Below are positions 12,263 through 23,969 of a stretch of 64,000 bases of DNA, piece by piece. The notes below the pieces were generated by a model. The model worked only from the letters and a program-made list of their open reading frames with translations, had not been told where the DNA came from and searched no databases. Source of the DNA: Phyllostachys edulis (taxonomy: Eukaryota; Streptophyta; Magnoliopsida; Poales; Poaceae). Within the stretch, counting starts at the first letter, position 1, and every line of letters begins with the position of its first letter. Position numbers and translations under genes: made by a program. The stretch is taken from assembly GCA_036346405.1 (NCBI GenBank), contig CM070548.1, forward strand, positions 65,372,877 through 65,436,876, given 5' to 3'.

Positions 12263-12658
12263 TCATTCTTTTTTTAGTACGAGCCTAGCGAGAGCAGACG
12301 ATCCATGTAATATGAGCGCATAATATTCGATCATCCAATGAAGTGAAACACAAAATTATGATATCTGTTTCATATTTCTGACCGATAAAAATACAATCTT
12401 TATTCGCAGGGCACTACCTCAGTCCAAATTGAATTCATTAGGAAGATCCGTACCCCGATCATCACACCACATCCCTCCTGAACCAAACCTTAATCCTCCC
12501 GTCTCGGCTTCGAACCAACCACGCAAAGAGAGAAACTGTTTCGCAAACCCTAGAATAAATTCCCCAAACCCCACCAATCGCGGAGTTTATTTAGCCCCAA
12601 TCGCCGAGGACTGCGGCCTTGTGATGCGATTTGCCTCGGCGAATTCGGACTCCGCGCG

Positions 12659-15600
12659 ATGTCTTGGGCCGGCCCTGAGGAGATCTTCCTCTCCACCTCC
12701 CTCGCCAGCTTCTTGGACAGTGAGATCCTTTCCATGCAATTCTTTCTTGATCTTTTCTTGTTTCCCTTGAGCCGATTCTAGGCTGTGGGAGGAGAGGTTT
12801 TTTTTAGCAAGATTTGATCCAGTGAGTGTAGTTGAAGAAACCAGTAGGTGTAGATTTGGACTATTGGGCGTACATGTCGAAACGTAGAAGCTTTAATGAG
12901 ATGTCTAGGATTCAATGCCATGGTTTGTGCCAAGATTGGATTTTTGTCTTACTCGGAACAAATTGATGTATGGTTGATTTTTCTGTGTTGCGCCACTCGT
13001 TGAAGGATCGAACTTCTGATGGGTACATCACACTGTGTGTTTGTAATTGATTGGAGTGTGTACAAAAAGGTGGAAACTTTGGTGTTTTGTGCTAAGAAAA
13101 TGTTAACATTTGGTCTGGCTTTTTATTGGTGGTACAAAGCAGTTCGCTGCAATATCTGTGCTTTGGTATATCAAGGTGGAACACCCAACTTATGCTAAGC
13201 AAGAATGGCTGGTGGTGGATTGTGCCGTAGATGGCAGTAGTTTCCCAGCTTTTATAATGTTTATGATGATTTGACCATGGATGTTGGATCATAACTGTTA
13301 CAAACTTTGTTACTGATAAGAGTACTATAGTTTGTGACCGATGTATTGAATGGTGGAGATGTGGTTGCTGGGTTGGATAGAATGTAAACTAATTAAGTTG
13401 TATTAGTTAGTTTGTTAAGGATTTGGTTCTGTAATTATGTGTGAGTTCGCACTTACTGAAAGGTGGATGATTTGGTTTGGCGTTCTCTGTTGTATGATGT
13501 CTTTTAATGTGTCAGTGCTACTGGATTTAGTTCTCTGTTTCGTTTGTGTTATTCTTGTGATGTTGCTTCTGCTACTCTTGCTAGCATTAATAGGTTATGC
13601 ACTTTCATGAACTAGAATAGTTAATAGTAGAATGTGTCACTGTGAAGTGTGCTAGTTGTGTGTGTGTGCGCGCGCGCGTGTGTGTGCGTGCGTGCGACTA
13701 TATTTGTCTTATCGTTTGTAATCTCAGGTGAAGCTAGTTGCACCATACTTAAAATAAATGATTCATAATCTAGCCAGCAGCAGTTAATTACTGGCACTAG
13801 TTCATCAATTAAACTTCTAGTGCTATGAATTCTTCGTTGCTACTTGCTACTGCCTGCAGATTATAGTTGACTGGTAACAGCATAGTCCAATGTGGGATGT
13901 ATCATGTATGAACAACAATTTACCTTTAACTGCCATATGATATTAAACAATAGCAATAACGAAAATTTTGAGTTCTGATGTGAAAACTACCTATCTGTAT
14001 GAGAAAGGCATTTGCAACTAATTCTTCTGCATATATTGCATTCTACTGTTTCATATGAATTTGGTTGCATGCTTGACATCGAGGGTACATCTTGTTTGTT
14101 TGTTCTTACTATTTTATTAGCAATTTATGTATATTCCTGCCCGCAGAGAAACTTATAGTCCTACTACGAGATGGAAGAAAGCTGCTTGGCACCCTCTGTT
14201 CATTTGATCAGTTTGGTATGCCACAGCGAGATCCCTTTTCCTAATGCTGTTTACACTTATAATGTCTGCCACAAAGCTTGTTTTTCTTAACATTGTTATG
14301 TCCACAGCAAATGTTGTTCTTCAAGGTGCTTGTGAACGAGTAATCGTTGGAGAACTATACTGCGATGTTCCTCTTGGTCTTTATGTCATCCGTGGAGAGA
14401 ATGTTGTGTTAATCGGTGAATTGGTAATGACCACTTTTGCAAAATAGATGACCCTGGACAGAATTCATATCTCTGTATTCATGTATTTGGTATTGAATTG
14501 AGCAGGATCGTGAGAAGGATGAACTCCCTGCTCACATGATATGTGTTTCAGAGGCAGAAATAAGAAGGGCAAGTGCTTCTACTGATAAACTCTTCTTTGA
14601 AAGATCCAATATTTTCCTAGCATTTTTTAGTTTAATTTTTTATTTCTTGGTCACTGCAGCTGTTCTTGGGGTTATAACTATGTTTTTTCATGCTTGATAT
14701 AACTTTTACTGGTTTATCTTGGCAATTTTTCTTCTGTGATTTTGAACTAAGCATTCTGATATTCATTTGGCTTAGAAATGTGGTGGCTTTACAGTTTATC
14801 CACAAGAGTCCACCTGAAAAACTGCTGAATTACAATGCTATTCTGGTCCCGAGGATGAATGTTGGCCAGGGAAATCGTCTTTGGCTTAGAAATGTGGTGG
14901 CTTTACAGTTTATCCACAAGAGTCCACCTGAAAAACTGCTGAATTACAATGCTATTCTGGTCCCAAGGATGAATGTTGGCCAGGGAAATCGTCTGAATCA
15001 TCATTTGAAAAATAAGAGGAAATAATGCCATAGTAAGTTGACTAATAAATTAATAGTCTTAGAGAAACGTAAATGAAAAATCTTTTACGCGTTCAGTGGA
15101 CTGTCTTGTCCTTATCTCTTTGCCATGAGGATGTGATGCCATCAGTCATATATGCATTGACACTAACATTATACTTGAACAACCACAGTTTGTTCGAGTA
15201 TAATGGCAGATTTTCATAATAGGAGCTTGACAAATTTGGAAACAACGGAATGGCTTGAGTCTTTCAAAATCATCAACCATCTTTCACTAATTGGAAAAGA
15301 CTCTTCAAGAAAGAAGTAACTCTCCATGTATGTGTGTCGAGTGAAAGAACAACTTAAGTCTTTATTTTTTAACTGGCTTGAGTCTCTCTGCCTTAGCTTT
15401 TAGTCCTTGGTGAGGACTTGCAAATTCTTTTCGTCTGTCTGTAAATAATCTTATTATTATTAATTAAATTACACCGTAGGGGCCTCCCCGACTGTTTCCC
15501 AATTAAAAAAACACAGTTTGATTAGGTTTTATACTTGTCACTAGTTCCGGTTGGCATCCTTGATAGGAAAGCTACCAGTTTTTTTTATAAAAAAATGTTT

Positions 15601-16358
15601 AATCATCATTCTGGAATGTGCTTGATCTGTACTCCCTCTGTTCTTTTTTATTTGACGTTTTTTACTTTTCACGGTCTCCGAGATGCGACTTTGACCGTTA
15701 CTTTTTTATAACTTTATATTAAAGCATACCAATAAAATTATAATATTATGAAAGTATTTTTGACGACAAATCTAATAGTATAGTTTTCATGTAGCCAATC
15801 CATATAGTTTTAAACATATTGGTTGCCTAACTTTGGAAAGTTTGACTGCATAGATTCTAGGGTGTCAAATAAAAAAGAATGGAGGGAGTAACTCAGAAAC
15901 AATTGACCTTTCTTAATTGGCTTTAACTCCAGATTTGAACTTGTCCTTTATCTTCTGTGTGGAGTAATTTTACATAGCACTTTTGTAAGACCTTGTGCTC
16001 TTCTTGAGTGTCTATGGTTAGTCATTAACTTTATAATTAATTCAGAGATAGAGTATTTTCTTTCCGTAGTTCCGGTTGACTTATAGTGTATTTTGTATCA
16101 GATGTTATATGTTGATTCTAAAACCCTTGAAATTATTTCAATGTCCATTTTGTCATTTCTTTAGGTGCATAATTTACTGTCATTCTGTATATATTTTCTT
16201 TGCTTAAGCTTGACGGTGGCTCCTCCTGATTATTGTTTCCTTAGATTCGCTAATAAAACTTACCTTCTACCTCCACTCAGGCTGAGAAAGCAGAAAGGGA
16301 GGCAAGAGATCTTAAGGGCACAATGAGGAAACGGATGGAGTTCCTAGACTTTGATTAG
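12659..16358 (+). CDS. LSM1: LSM1, Sm-like decapping subunit (5 exons)
   Basis: LSm1 is a subunit of the cytoplasmic LSm1-7 ring, which binds oligoadenylated mRNA 3' ends and activates decapping with PAT1 and DCP2. Predicted coding exons are 12659-12719, 14147-14215, 14308-14423, 14506-14568 and 16281-16358. They give 387 nt, or 128 residues plus stop, which is the usual plant LSM1 length. The ATG opens MSWAGPEEIFLSTSLASFLD. The Sm1 motif covers about residues 22-52 (LRDGRKLLGTL, SFDQFAN) and Sm2 about 70-82 (GLYVIRGENVVLIGEL). The tail ends in MRKRMEFLDFD, typical of LSm1. Introns 1-3 have GT-AG borders; intron 4 must use a GC donor (AGG|GCAAGT) to keep frame. Residue 38 is Cys where I recall Arg in other plant LSM1s. 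Introns 1 and 4 are long (1.4 and 1.7 kb) and hold a microsatellite, a tandem duplication and a MITE. Reading frame and motifs are intact. Confidence 0.93.
13657..13696. repeat. alternating (TG)n(CG)n microsatellite in LSM1 intron 1
   Basis: A 40-bp uninterrupted alternation of pyrimidine and purine: TG repeats, then CG repeats, then TG and TGCG repeats. It lies within intron 1 of LSM1. Confidence 0.9.
14766..14993 (+). repeat. 114-bp tandem duplication in LSM1 intron 4
   Basis: Units 14766-14879 and 14880-14993 have the same length and I see only one difference (CCCGAGG in the first, CCCAAGG in the second). The unit length is a multiple of three and one frame stays open through both copies, reading LRNVVALQFIHKSPPEKLL twice. 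The near-identity points to a recent event. There is no sign that either unit is an exon of LSM1. Confidence 0.92.
15630..15890 (+). mobile_element. MITE copy 3 in LSM1 intron 4 (stowaway-like)
   Basis: The 261-bp element has good terminal inverted repeats: TACTCCCTCTGTTCTTTTTT at the left, and the reverse complement of AAAAAAGAATGGAGGGAGTA at the right, each ending in TA. It has no coding capacity. The TA at both ends fits Tc1/Mariner-type insertion. It is the best-preserved of three family members around this gene. Confidence 0.8.
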
Positions 16359-18056
16359 CGCCCCATTGACAGGTAGCTGTTCCCACTGAAGCCGCAAGTT
16401 TTTTATTGGCGGCTTCTGCTACATGGAAACAGAAACCTTATTCCATTGTGTTGTGTTTGGCGTTGGATTGAAAGCTTTCACCTGACAAATTCTTATGTAG
16501 TAACCTGATGGTGTCGTTAAGAGCTCCTGAGGAGCCATTGGGAAGCTTCTATTGCAGTTTGTACTTTGCAGTTGTAAAATGATTAATTGATCGATTTCCT
16601 GGTTCCGGTCTCATCTGTAATTTGGAACAAATGATTCCACATTTCCATGACTGTTCCAAAGGATCCCTGTATATTTCAATTTTCAAAGAACATGTGATCT
16701 GCACGGTTAGTACACCCCTGCCTTCAATGCTGTCGTGATCCTCTGGTTGCGCGGTTTGGGAGTTTACTTTATTTTCCTAGTACCTGTCATTATAAATTCT
16801 TGTGCTTTTCGAAGTTCCTCACATTCAAAAGAATGTGGCGCTTTCAGTGGAAGTGAATTGAGTGTTGATTGTGCAGTCAAGAGGATATTTTGGTGAACCA
16901 AGCTATCAGATCGCACAAGGACATTATGGCAATTGCACATCATTTGATTATGCCCAATGCCTGCATGATGAACAAGTTCAGTAAGCCACTTGCCCCACCA
17001 ATGGAGTCAAACCGCGACTCACAGACAATGTTCTTTCTTGGGCAGTATTGAGTGATGACACATGGGATAACATTATCATTCAGGTGGTTGTGAGACAGTA
17101 GAATCAAGCACATGGTATGGAATTATACAGGACAGTGTATCTTCTTATCTCAGTAGACCCATGCCGTTAACCTGTTAAATGGATGTATTCCCATTCATCC
17201 GTGCTCACACAGACACTGCAGAAATTCGAGTGTTTCGGCAATTTCTTACAACGTTTGTTACTTTAAAAACTTCGGATGTTTTTTCCCCTCTTTAGATGAA
17301 AAACTTGGGATGTCGGAGAAGGACAGTGTTTTTTTTTTTACAATGGAATGTGACTGCCGATGTACTCCATGATGTATCTCTTCTACAGAATTTGCAGTGT
17401 GAGGTGCTCGTTTTACGATAAGCATATCTTGCAAGAAGATACTCGTTTTACGATGCGAGGCAGAGATGTCTCATTTATGCTCAGGAGATCGATAAGATCC
17501 ACCCCAATTATTTGGTTTCATTTGTGTGTCACTAGATTTTTTACGTCACACTAGCTTTTGCCTTAACACATGACACTGGAACTCTACAATCCTGGTATCG
17601 TCGTCCTCTAGTTTTTGCCCTGCCGAATTCTTTTGACTTCTGTTCTTTTTTTCCTGATCGAATGAAGTAAACTTAATTGCAGAAAGTTGAGACCAGCCAC
17701 GCTATTGAGAATTTGAGAATATATGAATACGAGGCAAGCACGGTCAATACAAGAATCTAATCAAGATGGCCGATGGTTAGAAGGGGAAAAACACGTTGCT
17801 CTTTTTTTTTCTTTGCTTCGAAAAGAAACGGGAAAGAACAACAAGAAGAAGAATAAGAAGTCTTATGCATGCAAATGATGCGAAGGCCACGCCTATTCGG
17901 CTATCCCTAGTCTTGTTTGGCGGTTACACCAGAGTTTGTACCTCTTGATGTCGGTAGATGGTAGAGTTCTTGTCACTTGCTGGGGGCGTTAGGGAGTTGC
18001 GACGCCGCCGCCGCCTAGAAGCCTTCTTCCACGGAAGGCGAGGCGCCGGCGGCGCT
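16359..18056. other. LSM1 3' flank and gene-poor sequence
   Basis: The first 350 bp after the LSM1 stop are presumably its 3' UTR. A short plus-strand ORF at 16869-17051 has no recognisable domain. The rest has poly-T runs, a repeated CTCGTTTTACGAT string (near 17406 and 17442) and an A/G-rich stretch at 17820-17870. Nothing else is supported. Confidence 0.5.
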
Positions 18057-18359
18057 TCACCAGAACGGCCGGGTGGTGGGCACGAACGGCGTGGCGAAGC
18101 ACGGCTCCACGCCGATCCACGGCGGGCACGACGACCCACCGGGAGGCGCGGGCGGGGCCGCGAGCGCCTCCGTGTAGATCGCCGCCAGCCTGCGGACGGC
18201 GCGCCGGAGCCAGCGCAGCCGGAGCCGCCGCAGGAGCCCGCGCAAGCGGCCACGGACGCCCCGGCCCTGCCTCCGCCGCCGAGCCGGACGACGGGTATCT
18301 TCCGGCGCCGGCCGAGGCCGCGCCACAGCAGCCGGTGGCGGCGCGGCTCGACGTTGCAT
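18057..18359 (-). CDS. unidentified small basic protein, single exon
   Basis: The 100-codon minus-strand ORF starts at ATG 18357-18359 and ends with TGA at 18057-18059. The N-terminal 60 residues are Arg/Pro/Ala-rich, then a leucine/arginine stretch (LRRLRLRWLRRAVRRL) leads into AAIYTEALAAPP and a C-terminal tail IGVEPCFATPFVPTT. The tail has balanced composition and looks more like real protein than the surrounding GC-driven frames. A second minus-strand frame (17924-18463) overlaps it and is Arg/Gly low-complexity. I do not recognise the family and cannot assign a function. The copia LTR begins only 139 bp upstream of the start codon, so its promoter is probably interrupted or replaced. It could also be a truncated fragment of a larger gene. 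Confidence 0.35.
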   Translation of the reverse strand: MQRRAAPPPAAVARPRPAPEDTRRPARRRRQGRGVRGRLRGLLRRLRLRWLRRAVRRLAAIYTEALAAPPAPPGGSSCPPWIGVEPCFATPFVPTTRPFW

Positions 18360-18498
18360 GGCGCGTCCCCCATTCTATCTCTGGCCACTTTTCTTTTCAC
18401 CTCTCGGTGGCTGGGCTTGGGAGCCTTTCTCTTACCTTTTTGTTGTGGTTTTTTGGTCGTCAATGGAGCTATGGGGTGGGCCAGGGAATGGACCCATC

Positions 18499-18752
18499 TG
18501 TTAAGAAACCGGATAGGCCTAGCCTACAGTGACCTTCTTATCCATCTATTAGTCTATATAAAGGGGATTCTCAATCATCAGATCTACGCTTTCTGTAAGA
18601 AGCGATAAAGAAGAGAAACCGTAATGCATTTCATATATCTGTGTTCAATCTAATATTCTGTTCTTGTATTCTTGTATTGTTCTAAATGATTCTACGTTTG
18701 TCTACGAGGTAATCGATTAGACTAGACTCGCCAGCGACGGTTACTCAAAACA
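18499..18752 (+). repeat. copia 5' LTR
   Basis: Starts TGTTAAGAAACCGG and ends ACTCAAAACA. It has a TATATAAAGGGG promoter motif near 18555 and a GCGATAAAGAAGAG stretch. The match to the 3' LTR at 30308-30570 covers the whole length with many differences. Confidence 0.85.
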
Positions 18753-20076
18753 TTATCAGCACGAATACGCTCTCCGGCCTGCACGGATTGAAAAGGTAAA
18801 CGTCGAGAAACGACGCTCGTAGATCGAATCGTTTTTCTAGATCGCTTTCAATTCCGCAATTGTTGCTTTCTAGATTGTTTTATCCTACGGTGCAAATCTA
18901 TTCTAATCTACCGCGAGTCGACTTAAAGTCGTCAGCACAATACCGATCGGTAGATTGCATAAAAGAGTAGATGATGATTGCACTGTATATTGCAAATCTG
19001 TTCTAACATACCGCGAGCCGACTTGAAGTCGTCGGCCAAGCCGATCGGTGGTTGCATGAAAAGAATAAATGATGATTGCATAGTAGATCCTACATCTCAT
19101 TGCATGAAAGTAAAAGGAAAGAAAACAATGGCAAGAACCTCAGACGGCCGCTAGCGCCGATCCAGAGCATGACCGCACTCACTCTTTGCCACCAGCATGG
19201 TCACCGAGCCACGGCCTCAGTAGTCGCTACTGCCATGGTTGCACCAAGACGCGCCACCGGTCGCCCAAAGCACCACATGAAAAGCAAAGAAAAAGGAGGT
19301 GCCACGCCGCATGCCAAGACGGCCATGCCTCCTCGCCTGCCCGGACGACCATCGACTTTGGTCGTGCCGCCTCAAGACAGCGAGGCCGCGCCACATGCAC
19401 GCCGAAGCCGTGCAAGACAAGATACCGGCCGGCCGACCTCCACTCGACCTCCCCGTGGGCGTCACGGACCGCCTCGATCCAGCGCCACAGCGTGGCTCGG
19501 ACTTCATTGTACACGCTTGCCTTCCCGCCGCCCATTGCGCTTGAAGCACCGCCACGGCGAACAGGGGTAGGAAACCCTACCCCCGCCTCCTTTGAACCGC
19601 CCGAGTGGGCCGGGACGCAATGGGCCAAATCAGGCCCAAGGAAATGGGTCGTGAGAATCGGCCTGGTCAGCTAAAAGAAAAAAAGGGGGAAAGAAATAAA
19701 TACTGAAATTTGCAAAAAGGCCATCGAAAATTCTAAAAATTGCACGAAAATTTTTCTCAGAACAGAAAATTAGCGGTCTAGCCCTTGGAAATTGCAAAAT
19801 TCGCCGAAAATTCATATTACAGTAGAAAAGGGCCTCAGAAATTCAATTTTTGAATTGGTTTTAGCATTTGAAGCCTGTTTAACTTTATTATTATTATTTC
19901 TATGTAATTTATGTATTGTATTTACAGTTTTGATTATCTGTGATTGTTTATATTGCTTTTAATCACTGAAAATAGCAGTAAATCATGATAAATGCATAGA
20001 AAAATATGGAAACATTATGAGAATTTTTGCAACCATTCTATGCAAGTTACTAGTAATAATATTTTGAATTATTTGT
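18753..20076 (+). other. copia 5' leader
   Basis: This untranslated leader lies between the LTR and gag. A roughly 110-bp stretch is repeated (18893-18960 and 19001-19060, both with ACATACCGCGAGCCGACTTG-like sequence). The GC-rich 19150-19620 part has overlapping low-complexity ORFs on both strands with no domain. No gene is supported. Confidence 0.55.
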
Positions 20077-21249
20077 ATGAATATGCAGATGACTGACATT
20101 ATGAACCAGGAGTTCGAAGAGCTGGCCCAGTATGGCCAGAATTACTTGACTTGGGCATCAGATGTCGAGATTGTACTTAGAGCCAAGAAGCTTCGTGCTA
20201 CTATCGGACTTGGCACCTTGAAGGATGTCAGTCCAACTGTTGAGGAAAATAATCAGGTACTTCATTTCCTCAGACACCATATGTGCATAACACTCAAGAA
20301 TAAGTATATGACGGAGAATAACACACTAGTTTTATGGACCGCACTGAAGAAGAGATTCGAGAAGCTAAAGTACACCATTCTTCCTCGTGCAGAGCAGGAA
20401 TGAAATCGACTACGTTTTGCTGACTACAAGACCATGAGGGAGTACAACTCTGCTTTGCATAGAACTTGTACTAGTCTTCAGCTCTGCGGTAAGGTAATCA
20501 CGGATAAGGAGAAGATTGAGAAAACCCTCTCTACCTTTCACTCAAATGCGGTGCAATCCGCACGCAACTATCGTTAAGACGACTACAAGGAATATGTCGA
20601 ACTGATTGACATCATGCAAGTTGCGGAAGCTCAAGAAGAGGTTCTAAGGAAGAACTACATCTCACAGCCGCCTAGTAGCAAAGTTGATCATGAAGTCAAT
20701 GCTAGCAGCTACAAGGTGAGGTAGCTTCACTCAAAAGAAAGAGGCAAGAAGGGTAAGGTCATGGGTCACAAGACCAAGCAGAATGCTTAAGCCAAGAAGG
20801 ACAGACAAAAGAAGCGCGATGAGGAGCTCTATGGCCAGCAGGATGAAGGATGCTTCAAATGTGGCACATGGGGGAATTGGTCACGCGTTTGCCATGAGCC
20901 GCAACATGTGATTGATGCTTTCTGGTCTAAGAAGAAGGGCAAAGGATGGCATGAGGCGCACCTCACCATTGCAGGCACAGAGGATCCACATTCATTGTTT
21001 GCACCCATGGATGTGGATAGCCTAGCAGCAGTCCCCATCACCTCTTCTTTGGACATCGCAGCGGCTGTGTCAGATCCCAATTTTGGAACTTGGGGTCTCC
21101 TGTGTATACTGTGTCATTCTCTAGATCAGTAGCAGACACACACAGAATACCACGTTTGCTCAAGCGTTTACCTATAGAAGCTCCGTGCGGATGTATGTGT
21201 TGGTTCATAGACACAGCCATATTTGGTCAAAATAGCAATTTAGAAGTGT

Positions 21250-21740
21250 CTTAAAGAGGTCCTAGTATGGTCTTATGGTGATCCTAGGGAGGTCTTGAGT
21301 GACCCCTGAGAAGGTCCTATGGAAGTCCTGTGAGGAGATCGAGGGAGGTCCTGGGAGGTCTTAAGGTGATCGAGAGAGGTCCCTCGGGGGTCCTGCAGCT
21401 TATAAGGAACTCCAGAGAGATCCTGGAAGGACTAGGGGAGGTCTGGTGGAATGCTGTAGAGACGTCCCAGGGAGATCCTGAGAAGTACGGTAGAAACATC
21501 CTGGGAGGTCCCGAGGTGTCCTGTAGAGACATCTTGGGGAGGTCCTGAGGGACACTATAGAGATGTCCCGGGGAGGTCATGAGAATACGATAACAGAGGT
21601 GTAGAAGGTCCTGCGGAGGTCCAGAGAAGGAGGTCCTGGGTTGTGACAGAATAATACAGAACATCACGAGGAGGTCCAGAGGGAGTCCTAGGAGTTCCCG
21701 AGGAGGTCCTGGAGGTCTTAGGATATCTGGAGGTGATCTC
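21250..21740 (+). repeat. degenerate GGAGGTCCTG array
   Basis: Irregular repeats about 20-35 bp apart centred on GGAGGTCCTG / GGAGGTCTTG / GGAGATCCTG with variable spacers. Plus-strand purine bias is strong. No stable higher-order unit is visible by eye. Confidence 0.75.
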
Positions 21741-21744
21741 GAGA

Positions 21745-21900
21745 TCATATGGGGGTGGTCGTGGGTCTCCTCGTAGTGGTCTTAGATCATCTAGGGGTGG
21801 TCGTGAGACATCTAGTAGTGGTCTTAGACTATCTAGAGTGGTCGTAAGACATCTGGTTGTGGTCTTGGATCACCTAGGGGTGGTCGTGAGACATCTATCT
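21745..21900 (+). repeat. (GGTGGTCGTGAGACATCTAG)-type array
   Basis: Alternating half-units GGTGGTCGTGAGACATCTAG and TGGTCTTAGATCATCTAGGG repeat about four times with a combined period near 66 bp. It directly continues the previous array but is a different sequence. Confidence 0.75.
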
Positions 21901-23689
21901 AGCAATTAGGCACAAATTGATCGTGAATCGTACTCAATACGAGCAATCCTGATATGAATAGTGCAAGCCCATAATATATTACATAATTATCTGGCCGTGC
22001 GACCAATTGTGTACAAAAGCGCCACTTAGGCGTGAGTTTTACAAAAGCTAGAATGCTGAAGCCAAACAGGTACGGAAGCAAAATATATCATAGTGGATCC
22101 ATTCACTTTGCCCACAGGCAAGCGACTAGGGGTCCCGGCCTAATCTTTGTTATCTTCACCACCATTTGGTTCATCCTCCGTGAAGTACTGGTAGGGGTCT
22201 TGATCATTTGGGTCTGAAAAGAATATATTGGCAGAGCTTGAGTACACAACCGTACTCGCGAGCCAACCCACAATGCAGTTCTTATAGATGCAAGGCTAAT
22301 CAAGGGAAGCTTTAGGGTTCTTTTATTTACACAAAGCCGGGTTTGAAATAGATGAGTAGTAGTAAATCCTAAGACTTAGCATTTTAACAAATCTATTTTC
22401 ATAAATGAGTTTTCTTTACAAAAGTACTAGTGGAGGTCCCACCTCCTATACTCGGGTTATCACGTATTCACCACTGGTCCCCGACCAGGCCTTTATCAAA
22501 TCCCTGGGGTCCCACCCCAGCTTTCCCTTCTCATCACAAATGGTTTTGTAAAAATGAAAGCTATATCCAGCAAGTTCTCAGCACCGTTCTTGACCGTGAG
22601 CACGGCTATCTAGATATTTTTTTTACTCTACAGAGTTCACACACTTTACCCACAAGAGGTAATCGCCTTGATATTTACACACATTTCCTTGGACATGCGA
22701 ATCAAGGGGAGATTACCACAAGGCCTTTACAATGCTCAACCTCAACGCACTCCATCCGTTCATTAAGGTTTCCACCGCCCTGAGCCCACTCCCGAGGCTC
22801 TCCGGGAGGCCCCCTTTTGTGCCAATGCGGTTCTTGTGGCTTCGTTCTCCCCCGGCTATCCACCCGTAATCATCCCAACGGCGGATCTACGTCGAGGCGA
22901 GCAAATTAGTTGGCCAAGTTGTACCCATAATAGACTTGTGGTTGCATTGTTTTTGTATGAGAGGTCATCACAAGATTCGGTCCTTACTTGACGAGGGCGG
23001 CATATCCACATACCAACCTCTTCTCGTGCCCCAGGCACTAGCCACTCTTTCCAGCCGCCACAGTCAAAAAACAGTTTTTCAGGTTTTATTGTTTTGAAAA
23101 TATCATTTACTTCAACATACCAGCCAAGCTCCCAGCCTTACTGCCCCAATCATTTTCCAAAGTTTTTAAGGATTGTGGTCGGGCAACTTAATGCCCACAT
23201 GACATTGTATCTAAGCGAGGCTAAGCATGACACTTAGATACAAACTTATTAACTAGAAGGTAATCCATTAAGTCTAGGGTGACAAAGGATAATGTCCAAG
23301 TTCAAGGATTGGCAATTTATACTCAAGTATTGGTTAAGGCATTAACTATGATCTAGACCAATTTAATTTGATAAAACATAGCAATGCAGTTTCATAATTT
23401 AAAGCAACATAATTTGCAAAAAGTAGGTGCAACACGGTCAAAGGATTGACTCGCCTTGTTCAGAGTGCTGCGGATCGTGATCCTGTTCAATGAATGGTTC
23501 TTCGGTCGCCTCGACTTCTATAATCGCAAAACAATCGAAAAGGCAAATAAGCAGACATTCCAACTCAAATTGTTTTCAAATGTGCAAAGAACTCCAAATA
23601 ATGCAAAAGCGTAGCTTTAGAAATACGAGACCAACATAGTTGAAAACTCAGTGATTGCCAGAGCTGTGGTGGTCGTAGAAACTACTTTG

Positions 23690-23960
23690 TTTCAAGAAGG
23701 ATACGGCAAAGAGGTCGTGGAAGTACTATGATTTGGGGTGGTCCTGGAGGTACTGTGACTAAGAGAGGTCTTGGAATCACTGTAGCCAGGGGAGGTCCTA
23801 GAGTCACTGTAGCTAGGGGAGGTCCTGGAAGCACTGTACCAGGGGAGGTCCTGGAATTTCTGTGCTAGGGGAGGTCGTGCGAGTGCTAAGACTAAGAAAG
23901 GTCGTGGACCATGGGGTGGTCTTTATAAAAAGTTCAAGAGGGTGGTCTTTTGAAAAAGAC
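23690..23960 (+). repeat. GGGAGGTCCTGGAA..CTGTA array
   Basis: At least five copies of a roughly 33-bp unit, GGGGAGGTCCTGGAATCACT followed by GTAGCTAG, with drift at the edges (GGAGGTCGTGCGAGTGCTAA). Confidence 0.75.
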
Positions 23961-23969
23961 AAATAGAGA

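Noticed and set aside
12429..12770. Plus-strand ORF overlapping the start of LSM1
   Set aside because: It runs through the 5' UTR and exon 1 in a different frame and into intron 1; LSM1 explains the coding signal.
16869..17051. 60-codon ORF after LSM1
   Set aside because: Short, no domain, no homology recalled; left as unsupported.
17924..18463. 179-codon minus-strand ORF overlapping the 100-codon one
   Set aside because: Arg/Gly/Ser low complexity throughout; the shorter frame has the better protein-like tail.
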